This document shows, piece by piece, positions 1 to 8,875 of a stretch of DNA of 55,172 bases. Both the position numbers and the translations under genes were made by a program. Position 1 is the stretch's first letter. Each line of letters opens with the position of its first letter. Origin of the DNA: Acidobacteriota bacterium (GTDB lineage Bacteria > Acidobacteriota > Thermoanaerobaculia > Multivoradales > J023); NCBI GenBank assembly GCA_003697015.1, contig RFGL01000098.1:1-55172 (forward strand), read 5' to 3'. Under the pieces are notes generated by a model. The model saw only the letters and a list, made by a program, of their open reading frames with translations, was not told the origin of the DNA and searched no databases.

Positions 1-945
1 GGCGCGGGCGGCGCTCACCGCTTCCCGGCGGCGTTCGACCGCACGCCGGCGCGCCGCGGACCGTGCCGCGACCCGCGACGCCAGGGACGAGCGACGCCGC
101 TCGGGGCTCTCCGCCCACGCCGCCAGCTCGGCCAGGGCCAGCTCGCGGGCGGTGATGCGTGCCGCGGCGCTGGTCGGCCGCTCCGTCGGACGGCGGTCGC
201 AGAGGGCATCGAGCAGGCGCGCGACGCCGGCGGCGAGTGGCGGTAGAGGGCCGGAGAGGGAGCCGGCGACGAGCGCTCGCGCGACGGCGCCGGCGGCGTA
301 GACGTCGGCCGCGGGGCTCAGGCGGCCGGCGTCGCCGGCGAGCTCGGGGGCCCCCCAGGGACCGGCCGGCGGGGCCCCGGTCCCGAACCAACCGGCCAGG
401 CCGACGTCGACCAGGCGCAGGCGCGGATCGCGGCTCGGGTCGGCGAGCAGCATCGCCGCGGTGCGCTCCGCCAACAGGATCGAGTCGGGGTGGATCCGAC
501 CGTGCACCAGGCCGCGCTCGTGGAGCGCGACCAGGGCGCCGAGCAGCTGGGTGAGGAGGGTGAGAACGAGCTGCGGCGGCACGCCGCGCCCTTCCGCCGC
601 CCGCAGCAGCTCGCCGGCGCTCACCCCCGCCACCCGCGGCCGGATCGCCACCGCGCGCCGGCGGTCGCGCTCGAGGATCAGCTCGCGGGCGGCCAGCAGG
701 TGCTCGTGGCGCAGGCGGGCGGCGGCCTGGAGCTCGTCGCGCAGGCGGGCGACGACGCGCCGCTGCCAGCCGCCGAGGGGCAGGATCCGCGCCACCCCCC
801 GCGCCCCCCGCTGGCGGTCTTCGACCTCGCAGAACGTGCCGAGGGCGTCGGCCGCGACGGCGACCACCCGCCAGCGACCGCAGAGCTCCCCCACCGGCGC
901 CCGAGGCGCCGCCGATCCGGCGATGCTGGGGCTTCGCGGTCTCAC
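1..945 (-). CDS. Ser/Thr protein kinase-like protein, probable pseudokinase (C-terminus beyond window)
   Basis: A continuous frame of 315 codons runs from a GTG at 945 to the window edge. It reads as a protein-kinase fold: a degenerate glycine loop around residues 20-40, the catalytic-loop equivalent LVHGRIHPDSILL at 146-158, the activation-segment start LVDVGLAGWFG at 178-188 and a GAPEL motif at 199-202 like the APE motif. The key residues are altered. The beta3 Lys position reads VARI (Arg53), HRD reads HGR (Asp replaced by Arg150), the loop Lys and Asn are His152 and Ser155, and DFG reads DVG. By family knowledge such a protein should not phosphorylate efficiently and may act as a scaffold. 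After about residue 265 the sequence is Arg/Ala/Glu-rich and perhaps helical. The GTG start is inferred from the lack of a better start and from a -10-like box just upstream. The kinase fold is fairly sure; the lack of activity is inference. Confidence 0.75.
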   Translation of the reverse strand, partial: MRPRSPSIAGSAAPRAPVGELCGRWRVVAVAADALGTFCEVEDRQRGARGVARILPLGGWQRRVVARLRDELQAAARLRHEHLLAARELILERDRRRAVAIRPRVAGVSAGELLRAAEGRGVPPQLVLTLLTQLLGALVALHERGLVHGRIHPDSILLAERTAAMLLADPSRDPRLRLVDVGLAGWFGTGAPPAGPWGAPELAGDAGRLSPAADVYAAGAVARALVAGSLSGPLPPLAAGVARLLDALCDRRPTERPTSAAARITARELALAELAAWAESPERRRSSLASRVAARSAARRRAVERRREAVSAARA

Positions 946-954
946 CTCACCAGC

Positions 955-960
955 ATAGTA
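955..960 (-). promoter_or_regulatory. -10-like box of the pseudokinase gene
   Basis: TACTAT on the minus strand matches 4 of 6 positions of the sigma70 -10 consensus. It ends 9 bases before the GTG at 945, so transcription would begin almost at the start codon (leaderless mRNA). No convincing -35 was seen. Confidence 0.3.
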
Positions 961-1277
961 CGTCGCCCCGGCTGGGGGTGGATCGAGCCACGGCCCTGGC
1001 GGCGGGAGACCCGATCCACCGCCGCAGTCGCTCGCCCCCGCCGCCGGCCGAGAACGAGGCCGCGGCGACCCGATCTCTGGATCGCGCGCCTTGTGGTGGA
1101 TGGCGCGCTCCGGACGACGTCTTTTCGTCGCATTGGGCTTGTTTAAAAATTTTATTCGGGCAGGCGAAAACCATGCTTAATGTAAAGGAAATCTATTAGT
1201 TTGCATATTCGCAGAATACGAAATTGGCGGCTATCGTGATCGAAATGCGGTCGGCGGAAAAAATCTTCCTGAACAGG

Positions 1278-1306
1278 TTGACAGGATTCCGGGCTCGTGC
1301 TAGCAA
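1278..1306 (+). promoter_or_regulatory. Candidate sigma70 promoter of the multicopper oxidase gene
   Basis: A perfect TTGACA -35 at 1278-1283 is followed after 17 bases by TAGCAA at 1301-1306, a weak -10 (3 of 6). It sits in the AT-rich segment and points toward the oxidase about 390 bases away. Confidence 0.35.
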
Positions 1307-1698
1307 TAGAGCTGTAAGGGGTCTTTTTCCGAGGGATTGTTTTTGATGTCGCTCGGCTCCCGCTCACGGGATGGCTGCGCTCTCCAGCGGTAGAGTGATC
1401 GCTCTGCCGCCGTGCAGCTCCGAGCACTGAGAGCCTTGCGAGGTCTGGGGCCGAAGCCCCGCCTTGTGGCTCCGGCATGGCGCGCCGTTTGCGGCGCAGG
1501 GAAACGTTGTGGGGTAACCTGCGCGGGGACGCGTGACGGCAGCGAGCCGTCGGCGGCCGCGATTGACGCCTGAGCTGTTCCTTGGGGGTACGCGATCGGA
1601 CATTGGGGGACCGCTCGCGCGGCTCGGCGTCGAGGAGGTAGGACGCCGCGATCTCGGTCGACGGCACGCGTCTCCGGGCTTCAAGAAAGGAGCTCGAG

Positions 1699-4600
1699 AT
1701 GCAACGACAGATGCCCGGTCTGATGGGGGTTGCGCTTCTCGCCTGCCTCGCGGCCGTCGCCGCGACGCCGGCGATCGCCCAACCTCCCACCTGCCATCGC
1801 ACCATCACCGCCGACGTGGTGGCACTCGATCAGGTCTTCTTCTGGAACCGTCTCGGGGCGGTCAACCCGGCGGGCATGATCTTCGCCCTGCGCGGCGACG
1901 TCGAGCCGATCGACCCGGCCGCCGGGTTGGTGCCCGGCAACGTGCAGCTGCGCATCGACAAACGCCCGCGGCCGCTGGTGCTGCGGATGAACGTCGGCGA
2001 CTGCCTGCAGATCTTCTTCCAGAATCTGCTCAATCCGGTGCCGGTGGACGACGAGCAGCCGGCGACCCGCCATGCCTCGATCCACGTCAACGGCCTGCAG
2101 CTGGTCAACGGCATCGGCGACGACGGCTCGAACGTCGGCACCAACCCCAGCAGCCTGGTGCCCCCCGGCGGCACCGCCGTCTACACCCTCTTCGCCGAGC
2201 GCGAGGGCCAGCATCTGCTCTACAGCGCCGGCGCCACCACCGGCGGCGAGGGCGACGGCGGCCAGCTCAACACCGGCCTCTTCGGCGCCGTCAACGTCGA
2301 GCCCGCCGGCGCCATCTGGCGGCGCAGCCAGGTGACCGAGGCCGACCTGGCCCTGGCGACCACCGGCACCACCCCGGACGGTCACCCGCTGATCGACTAC
2401 GACGCGGTCTACCCGCCGGGCCACCCGCGGGCCGGCTTGCCGATCCTGAACATGCTGCAGGGCAACGAGATCGTCCACTCCGACCTGACGGCGATGATCG
2501 TCGGCCCGCTGCCGGACGGCAGCTTCCCGACCGGCACCTATCCGCCCAACCCGATCTACCCGGACCGCGATCAGCCGTTCCGCGAGTTCACCATCATCTA
2601 CCACGACGAGATCATCGCCGTGCAGGCCTTCCCGCAATTCCAGGACGCGGTGCTGCAGCACACCCTGCACAGCGTGCGCGACGGCTTCGCGATCAACTAC
2701 GGTACCGGCGGCATCGGCGCCGAGATCCTCGCCAACCGCATCGGCGTCGGTCCGATGTGGAATTGCACCGAGTGCAAGTACGAGGAGTTCTTCCTCTCCT
2801 CCTGGACCGTAGGCGACCCGGCGATGGTGGTCGACGTGCCGGCCAACGCGCCCTGCACCACGGCGCAGCTCGAAGCCGGCCTGCCCTGCACCCCGGCCTC
2901 CGGCCCCAAGGCGACCGAGGCCTTCTACCCCGACGATCCGTCGAACGTCTACCACTCCTACCTGCGGGATCACGTCAAGTTCCGCATTCTCCACGGCGGC
3001 TCGAAGGAGCACCACATCCACCACCAGCACACCCACCAGTGGGTCTACGCCCCGGACAGCGACGAGTCGACCTACCTCGACAGTCAGGCGATCGGCCCCG
3101 GCGCCGCCTTCACCCTGGAGATGACCTACAACAGCAGCGGCAACCGCAACCAGGCGGTCGGCGACTCGATCTTCCACTGTCACTTCTATCCCCACTTCGC
3201 CCAGGGGATGTGGGCCCTGTGGCGGGTGCACGACGTCTTCGAGAGCGGCACCCCGCTCGACGCCGACGGCCGGCCCGCACCCGGCAGCCGGGCGCTGCCC
3301 GACGGCGAGATCGCCGCCGGCACGCCGATCCCGGCGGTGGTGCCCCTGCCCGGCCTGGCGATGGCGCCCCTGCCCGGCGCCGCGGTGCAGATCGTCGGCG
3401 GCCAGGCCCAGGTCAGCGGCACCGGCAATCCCGGCTTCCCCTTCTTCGTGCCGGGCATCGCCGGCCACCGGCCACCCCATCCGCCCCTCGACACCGTCGA
3501 CGACGGCGGCCTGCCGCGCCACGTCATCGCCGGCGGGGAGGCGATCCACGTCGAGACGCGGCTCGACTTCACCAAGGAGCTGGAGAGCGTCGAGGCGATC
3601 GAGTTGCCGGAGGCGGGGGCACCGGTGGAGCAGGCGGCGATGAATTTCCACGCCCAGCGCCTCCACCCCAGCTTCAAGCCCGACGGCACGCCGGCGAGCT
3701 TCATCGCCAACGGTCTGCCGGCGGTACCCGGGGCGCCGTACGCCGATCCCTGCATCGACGACGCCGGCAACGCCGTCGGCGTGCCGCGGATCTACAAGGC
3801 GGCGGACATCCAGCTCGACGCGGTCTTCAACAAGGCCGGCTGGCACTTCCCCCAGGAGCGCATCATCACCCTGTGGGACGACGTCCAGCCGAGCTTCGAC
3901 GGTACGCGGCCGCCCGAGCCCTTCTTCTTCCGCGCCAACACCAACGACTGCATCAGCTACTTCATGGTCAACCTGGTGCCCAACGTCTACGAGCTCGACG
4001 ACTTCCAGGTCCGCACCCCGACCGACATCCTCGGCCAGCACATCCACCTGGTGAAGTTCGACGTCACCTCCTCGGACGGAGCGGCCAACGGGTGGAACTA
4101 CGAGGACGGCACCTTCAGCCCGGACGAGGTGCGCGAGCGCCAGCACGCGATCCGCATCCACAACGGCTGCATCGGCGACGAAATCACCGGCGGCGACCCG
4201 CGGGACGGCACCTTCGAGTGCCCGATCGCCCAGCCCCACCCCTTCTTCGGCGCCGGGCCGGGGGGCAAGTTCCTCGGCGCCCAGACCACCGTCCAGCGCT
4301 GGTTCGCCGACGACGTGCTGAACCTCGCCGGCAAGGACCGCACCCTGCGCACGGTTTTTACCCACGACCACTTCGGCCCCTCGACCCACCAGCAGGCGGG
4401 GCTCTACGCCGGCCTGGTGATCGAGCCCGAGGGTTCGACCTGGCGTGATCCGGAGACCGGGGCGATCTACGGCACCCGCTTCGACGGCGGACCGACCAGC
4501 TGGCGCGCCGACATCCTCACCGGACCGGGGGGAGCCGACAGCTACCGCGAGTTCCTCTTCGAATTCCAGGACTTCGCCCTGGCCTACGAGGCCGGCAGCC

Positions 4601-6696
4601 ACCCGGCCCTACCCTACGCCGGCGGCCCGACCTTCCCGCTGCCGTGGAACGGCGTCGCCCGCCAGCCCGGCGAAGGCTTCGACAACCCGGCGGCGGCGAT
4701 CAATCCGCCGGCCAAGGAGGACGCCGGCCTGCCCTTCCTGCTCGCCAAGCTCGACGTCTGCCCCGGCGGCGTGCCCCTGCCCTGCCCGGAGGCCGTCTCC
4801 GCCGACGACCCGGGAACCATGGTGGTCAACTACCGCAACGAGCCGATCGCCACGCGGGTCTTCGACCCGGCCACCGGCGGCCAGGCGGCGGGCGCCGCCG
4901 GGAACCTCGCCGCGGCCTTCTCGTCGGACGTCACCCGCGCCGATCCGCTGATGAACGTGCAGCCGGCGTTCTACCCGCCGCTCACCCCCGACGTCGCGCC
5001 GGGGGATCCCTTCACCCCGCTGCTCCAGGGCTTCCAGCACGACAAGGTGCAGATCCGCATCCTGGTCGGCGCCCACGAGGAAGGCCACAACTTCAGCGTC
5101 AACGGCATGAAGTGGAAGTTCGAGCCCTCATGGGAGAACTCCGGCTACCGCAACTCGCAGATGATGGGCATCTCCGAGCACTTCGAGCTCGAGATCCCGC
5201 AGCTGGTGAAGAACTTCAAGCAGAACAGCCTCGACTACCTGTGGGCCGCGGGCTCGTCGACCGACGACCTGTGGAACGGCTTGTGGGGCCTCTTCCGGGT
5301 CTACAAGGGACACCGGCTGGACCTCTTGAACCTGCCCAACAACCCCAATGGCGGCAACGACCTCGCCCCGGGCCAGCGAGGGCTGTTCAACGGCGTCTGC
5401 CCGAAGAACGCCCCGGTGCGCTACTTCGACGTGGTCGCCGCCACCGCCCAGCAGCTGCTGCCCGGCGGCACCCTGGTCTACAACGAGCGGGTCGGTCCCA
5501 ACGGCTGGGGCCCGCTGCACGATCCGACGGCGATCCTCTACGTCCGCGCGGAGGACGTCGATCCCTACACCGGCCAGCTCTTTCCCTGGGTGCCGGTCGA
5601 GCCCCTGGTGCTGCGCGCCAACGCCGGCGACTGCCTCGAGGTCACCGTCTACAACGACCTCAACGGGCCGTTGCCCACCGCCGACGGCTTCAGCGCCCTG
5701 CCGATGCTGATCGAGAACTTCAACAACAACCAGCTCCAGACCTCGAAGCAGGTGGGGCTCCACCCGCAGCTGGTGTTCTACGATCCCAGCCGCAGCGACG
5801 GCAACAACGTCGGCCAGAACGCCCAGCAGACCGTCGGTCCCGGGGGGGCGATCTCCTACAAGTGGTACGCCGGCGACCTCTTCGTCCGCAGCGACGGCAT
5901 CGTCGACGTCACGCCGATCGAGTTCGGCGCCACCAACCTGATCCCGGCGGACCGCATCAAGCAGACCTCCAAGGGTTTGGGCGGGGCGCTGATCATCGAG
6001 CCCCAGGGCTCGTTCTGGCTCGAGGACAGCGACAATCCGTACTGCGGCCTGCCCGGCCAACCGCGGTGCTCGCGCGCCTCGGCGACGGTCTACAAACCCG
6101 ACGGCTCGCACTTCCGCGAGTTCGTCCTGGTGACCCAGGACGACGTCAACCTGCGCTGCAACGGCTGCGGCTCCGATCCGCTCGATCCGGACGCGGTACC
6201 CAACATCTTCGACTCCGACGACCCCGAGGACTCGGGCCAGAAGGCGTTCAACTACCGCACCGAGCCGATGTGGTTCCGCATGGGCTTCGCTCCCGACACG
6301 CCGCTCTCCATCACCCGCGGTTTCGACTTCTCGAACGTGTTGTCGAACAGCCAGGTGGGGGGCGATCCGGAGACCCCGCTCTTCCTCGCCCAGGCGGGCG
6401 AGGAGGTGCGCCTCCGGGTGGTCGAGCCCGGCGGCCATTCGCGCAACCACGTCTTCGCCGTGCACGGCCACGTCTGGCAGCACGAGCCCTACGTCAACGG
6501 CTCGACGGAGATCGGCGACAACCCGTTGTCGCTGGTCCAGGGTGCGCGCATGGGTCACGGCCCGACCAACCACTTCGACGCCGTGCTGAAGCACGCCGGC
6601 GGCGCCTTCGGCGTCACCGGCGACTACCTCTATCGCGACTTCGCGTCGTTCCTATTCGACGGCGGCCTCTGGGGCATCATGCGGGTGGTCCCGTAG
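1699..6696 (+). CDS. Giant secreted multicopper oxidase, permuted copper motifs (MnxG-like)
   Basis: The 1665-aa protein starts with a Sec signal peptide (hydrophobic stretch ending ATPAIAQ near residue 28) and an AAGGAGCTCGAG ribosome site before the ATG. Copper motifs are clear. HHIHHQHTH lies at 438-446 (HxxHxH), and HCHFYPHFAQGM at 493-504 is a perfect HCHxxxHxxxxM type 1/type 3 site with Cys494, His499 and Met504. The two remaining HxH motifs, normally near the N-terminus, come later: QHIHLVKF at 780-787 and THDHFGP at 888-894. This permuted order, with repeated cupredoxin-like blocks, is what I recall of MnxG-type Mn(II) oxidases of about 1200 aa; this one is longer, with another 700 residues carrying more cupredoxin-like segments such as HVFAVHGHVWQHEP. 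It likely works outside the cytoplasmic membrane. Its substrate (Mn(II), other metals or phenolics) cannot be told from sequence. The next gene, a beta-propeller protein, may be cotranscribed. Confidence 0.85.
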   Translation: MQRQMPGLMGVALLACLAAVAATPAIAQPPTCHRTITADVVALDQVFFWNRLGAVNPAGMIFALRGDVEPIDPAAGLVPGNVQLRIDKRPRPLVLRMNVGDCLQIFFQNLLNPVPVDDEQPATRHASIHVNGLQLVNGIGDDGSNVGTNPSSLVPPGGTAVYTLFAEREGQHLLYSAGATTGGEGDGGQLNTGLFGAVNVEPAGAIWRRSQVTEADLALATTGTTPDGHPLIDYDAVYPPGHPRAGLPILNMLQGNEIVHSDLTAMIVGPLPDGSFPTGTYPPNPIYPDRDQPFREFTIIYHDEIIAVQAFPQFQDAVLQHTLHSVRDGFAINYGTGGIGAEILANRIGVGPMWNCTECKYEEFFLSSWTVGDPAMVVDVPANAPCTTAQLEAGLPCTPASGPKATEAFYPDDPSNVYHSYLRDHVKFRILHGGSKEHHIHHQHTHQWVYAPDSDESTYLDSQAIGPGAAFTLEMTYNSSGNRNQAVGDSIFHCHFYPHFAQGMWALWRVHDVFESGTPLDADGRPAPGSRALPDGEIAAGTPIPAVVPLPGLAMAPLPGAAVQIVGGQAQVSGTGNPGFPFFVPGIAGHRPPHPPLDTVDDGGLPRHVIAGGEAIHVETRLDFTKELESVEAIELPEAGAPVEQAAMNFHAQRLHPSFKPDGTPASFIANGLPAVPGAPYADPCIDDAGNAVGVPRIYKAADIQLDAVFNKAGWHFPQERIITLWDDVQPSFDGTRPPEPFFFRANTNDCISYFMVNLVPNVYELDDFQVRTPTDILGQHIHLVKFDVTSSDGAANGWNYEDGTFSPDEVRERQHAIRIHNGCIGDEITGGDPRDGTFECPIAQPHPFFGAGPGGKFLGAQTTVQRWFADDVLNLAGKDRTLRTVFTHDHFGPSTHQQAGLYAGLVIEPEGSTWRDPETGAIYGTRFDGGPTSWRADILTGPGGADSYREFLFEFQDFALAYEAGSHPALPYAGGPTFPLPWNGVARQPGEGFDNPAAAINPPAKEDAGLPFLLAKLDVCPGGVPLPCPEAVSADDPGTMVVNYRNEPIATRVFDPATGGQAAGAAGNLAAAFSSDVTRADPLMNVQPAFYPPLTPDVAPGDPFTPLLQGFQHDKVQIRILVGAHEEGHNFSVNGMKWKFEPSWENSGYRNSQMMGISEHFELEIPQLVKNFKQNSLDYLWAAGSSTDDLWNGLWGLFRVYKGHRLDLLNLPNNPNGGNDLAPGQRGLFNGVCPKNAPVRYFDVVAATAQQLLPGGTLVYNERVGPNGWGPLHDPTAILYVRAEDVDPYTGQLFPWVPVEPLVLRANAGDCLEVTVYNDLNGPLPTADGFSALPMLIENFNNNQLQTSKQVGLHPQLVFYDPSRSDGNNVGQNAQQTVGPGGAISYKWYAGDLFVRSDGIVDVTPIEFGATNLIPADRIKQTSKGLGGALIIEPQGSFWLEDSDNPYCGLPGQPRCSRASATVYKPDGSHFREFVLVTQDDVNLRCNGCGSDPLDPDAVPNIFDSDDPEDSGQKAFNYRTEPMWFRMGFAPDTPLSITRGFDFSNVLSNSQVGGDPETPLFLAQAGEEVRLRVVEPGGHSRNHVFAVHGHVWQHEPYVNGSTEIGDNPLSLVQGARMGHGPTNHFDAVLKHAGGAFGVTGDYLYRDFASFLFDGGLWGIMRVVP

Positions 6697-6711
6697 CCGT
6701 CCTGGCGGCAC

Positions 6712-6797
6712 CCCCGCCGCCGGCCGAGCCGGCGGCGGGGCGCGTCGCTCGCCGTCTCAACGCCGCCCTGCCGCCGGCCGCTCCGCCGGCAGGGCGG
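6712..6797 (+). terminator. Two GC-rich hairpins after the oxidase gene
   Basis: CCCCGCCGCCGGC (6712-6724) pairs perfectly with 6728-6740 over a 3-base loop, a 13-bp stem 15 bases after the oxidase stop codon. A second 11-bp stem joins 6763-6773 with 6787-6797. Neither has a T-run, so they may be attenuating or mRNA-protecting stems rather than true terminators. Confidence 0.4.
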
Positions 6798-6832
6798 TCG
6801 TCCCGCATCCCGCGTCGCGGAGGATGAAGGTC

Positions 6833-8794
6833 ATGCACCAACCACGTTGCTTCTCTCTTTCCCGTACCGTCCGCCGGGCAGGACTCGGCTGCTGCCTCAT
6901 GCTGCTGCCCGCCCTCGCCGCCCTCGCCACCACCGGCGATCCGGCGCCGGACGAGCTGCGGGTCGTCCGCCAGGGCATCGCCGTCGAGGTCGAGCTGGAG
7001 AACCTGGCCCCGGGCCGCGACGCCGGCGAGCTGCGCGAGGGCGATCCGGTGCGTTTTCGCTTCACGATCACGGACACCGCCTCCGGCACGCCCTTGTCGA
7101 GCGTCTACCCCGCCGCCTGGATGGACCTCAAGCCGGCGGCGGAGAAGGTCGACGACGCCTGCCAGACCAAGATCGAGGCCTTCATCGGCGGCAGCCTGCT
7201 CACCCCGCCGGAGCTCGACCTCAACGTCTACTACGTGCTGGCGCTCAACGACGACCCGTCGATCACCGTCGTCGACCCGCTCTTCGGTTTCGGCAACACC
7301 AAACTGCTGGCGATGATCACCCTCGACAGCCCGGGGGAGGACTGGGCCCTGACCAACGACCAGGAGCACCTCTTCGTCGCCCTGCCGGCGAGCGATCGCC
7401 TGGCGGTGGCGGCCACCTCGTCGTGGGAGGTGGTCGACGAGCTGGCGGTCGGGCCGCAGCCGACGCGATTGGCCCTGCAACGCGACCAGCGCTTCCTGTG
7501 GGTGGGCCACGATCGCCCGGCGGCCGGCGCCGAGGCCTCCGGCGTGACGGTGATCGACGTCCAGAGCCTGGCGGTGGCCGGGGAGGTGGAAACCGGCCGC
7601 GGTCACCACGACCTGGCCTTGAGCGACGACGACCGCTGGCTCTTCGTCACCAACCGGGACGACGGTACCCTGTCGGTGATCGACGTCCGCACCCGGCGCA
7701 AGGTCGCCGACGTGCCGGTGGGCACGAAACCGATCTCGGTCGCCTACTCGTCGCTGGCGCGGGCGGCCTACGCGGTGGACGAAGCGGGGGCGATCACGGT
7801 CGTCGACGGCACCTCCCACGAGGTCGTGGCGCGCCTCGAGACCGAGCCCGGCCTGGGGCAGATCCGCTTCGCTCCCGGCGGCCGGCTGGGCTTCGTCGTC
7901 CACCCGCAGGCCGACGCCTTGCACATCGTCGACGCGGCCAAGAACCGCATCATCCAGACCGCCGACGTCGGCGACGAGCCCGACCAGCTGGCCTTTTCCG
8001 ACGAGCTGGCCTACGTCCGCCACGGCAGGAGCGAGACCGTGTTGATGATCCCCCTCGATCAGGTCGGCCAGGAGGGGCAGCCGGTGCCGGTGGTCGATTT
8101 CCCCGGCGGCCAGCGACCCTTCGGCGACGGCCCTCCCAGCCCGGCCGACAGCATCGTCCAGGCACCGGGGGCGACGGCGGTACTGGTGGCCAATCCGGCC
8201 GACCGGGCGATCTACTACTACAAAGAGGGGATGGCGGCACCGATGGGCCACTTCCAGAACTACGGCCATCGGCCGCGGGCGGTGGCGGTGGTCGACCGCA
8301 GCCTGCAGGAGCGTGAGCCCGGGGTCTACGAGACCACCGCTCTGTTGCGCAGCCCGGGGGAGTACGACCTCGCCTTCTTTCTCGATACCCCGCGCCTGAC
8401 CCACTGCTTCCCGGTGCGGGTGAAGCCCAACCCGGAGCTCGCCGCCGCCCGCGAGGCGGCGCTGCCGGCGCGCCTCGAGGCGGTCGAGGTGCCGCGGACC
8501 CTGCGCGCCGGCGATACCGCCAAACTGCGCTTCCGCCTGGTCGCGCCGCGCACCGGCGAAGGTCTGCGCGGCCTCGAGGACGTCAACGTGCTCAGCTTTC
8601 TCGCCCCCGGCCGGGACCAGCGACGGCAGTGGGCGGAGGAGGTCGGGGACGGGGTCTACGAGGTCGACTTCACCCCCCGGCGAGCGGGCGTCTACTTCGT
8701 CTTCGTGCAGTGCGAGTCGCTGGGCCTGGCCTACCAGCGATCGCCCTATCAGGTGATCGAGGTCAAGCCCGCCGGCGATGCCGCGGGCGGTTGA
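6833..8794 (+). CDS. Secreted YVTN-type beta-propeller protein
   Basis: This 653-aa protein has an N-terminal hydrophobic signal sequence (GCCLMLLPALAALA) and several repeats with the pattern of YVTN/40-residue propellers, for example VTVIDVQSLAVAGEVETG, LFVTNRDDGTLSVIDVRT and VDEAGAITVVDGTSHEVV, roughly residues 150-400. The last 150 residues look like an Ig-like or FixH-like beta-sandwich. An ATG at 6824 directly abuts GGAGG, which leaves no spacing, so the ATG at 6833, nine bases after GGAGG, is the better start. It follows the multicopper oxidase on the same strand and could be its periplasmic or outer-surface partner. No enzymatic residues are visible and its function is unknown. Confidence 0.75.
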   Translation: MHQPRCFSLSRTVRRAGLGCCLMLLPALAALATTGDPAPDELRVVRQGIAVEVELENLAPGRDAGELREGDPVRFRFTITDTASGTPLSSVYPAAWMDLKPAAEKVDDACQTKIEAFIGGSLLTPPELDLNVYYVLALNDDPSITVVDPLFGFGNTKLLAMITLDSPGEDWALTNDQEHLFVALPASDRLAVAATSSWEVVDELAVGPQPTRLALQRDQRFLWVGHDRPAAGAEASGVTVIDVQSLAVAGEVETGRGHHDLALSDDDRWLFVTNRDDGTLSVIDVRTRRKVADVPVGTKPISVAYSSLARAAYAVDEAGAITVVDGTSHEVVARLETEPGLGQIRFAPGGRLGFVVHPQADALHIVDAAKNRIIQTADVGDEPDQLAFSDELAYVRHGRSETVLMIPLDQVGQEGQPVPVVDFPGGQRPFGDGPPSPADSIVQAPGATAVLVANPADRAIYYYKEGMAAPMGHFQNYGHRPRAVAVVDRSLQEREPGVYETTALLRSPGEYDLAFFLDTPRLTHCFPVRVKPNPELAAAREAALPARLEAVEVPRTLRAGDTAKLRFRLVAPRTGEGLRGLEDVNVLSFLAPGRDQRRQWAEEVGDGVYEVDFTPRRAGVYFVFVQCESLGLAYQRSPYQVIEVKPAGDAAGG

Positions 8795-8810
8795 GCCGGA
8801 TCGTTCGCAC

Positions 8811-8868
8811 CGTAGAGACGACGCCTGCGTCGCCCCCGGTTTCGGGCGCGGCGGGCGTCGCCCCTACG
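8811..8868. repeat. Imperfect intergenic palindrome (REP-like)
   Basis: CGTAGAGACGACGCC at the left and GGCGTCGCCCCTACG at the right form the ends of an imperfect 25-bp inverted repeat with a short central loop. It lies between two convergent genes. Palindromes of the form GTAGGGGCGAC... are frequent dispersed intergenic elements in some high-GC bacteria. It may also end transcription from both sides. Only one copy was noticed in this window. Confidence 0.5.
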
Positions 8869-8875
8869 CCGCGGA

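Larger units (their letters stand above)
946..1698. other. 753-base non-coding region, AT-richer, leader of the multicopper oxidase
   Basis: No recognisable gene lies here; the short frames on both strands have no family resemblance. Bases 1135-1350 are much richer in A/T than anything nearby and hold a promoter-like pair. Downstream are compact inverted repeats: GGGGC-CGAA-GCCCC at 1447-1460, and a GCGCCG/CGGCGC stem with a 4-base loop near 1484-1499. The oxidase would therefore have a long, folded 5' leader. I looked for a known riboswitch core and did not find one. Confidence 0.5.

Noticed and set aside
1278-1698. A manganese (yybP-ykoY) or copper-sensing riboswitch in the oxidase leader
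   Set aside because: The conserved core bases of the known manganese riboswitch were not found. Only generic hairpins are visible.
1152-1808. A 218-codon frame antisense over the AT-rich leader
   Set aside because: It overlaps the oxidase start, has no recognisable motif and is Arg/Ser/Pro-rich; the region fits non-coding leader better.
1681-4602. A 973-codon open frame antisense to the multicopper oxidase
   Set aside because: It has low-complexity Val/Gly/Asp/Arg composition, no family resemblance and no ribosome site; it arises from GC-rich codon use of the real gene. The same holds for long antisense frames over mreB, mrdA, the foldase and the YfhO-like gene.
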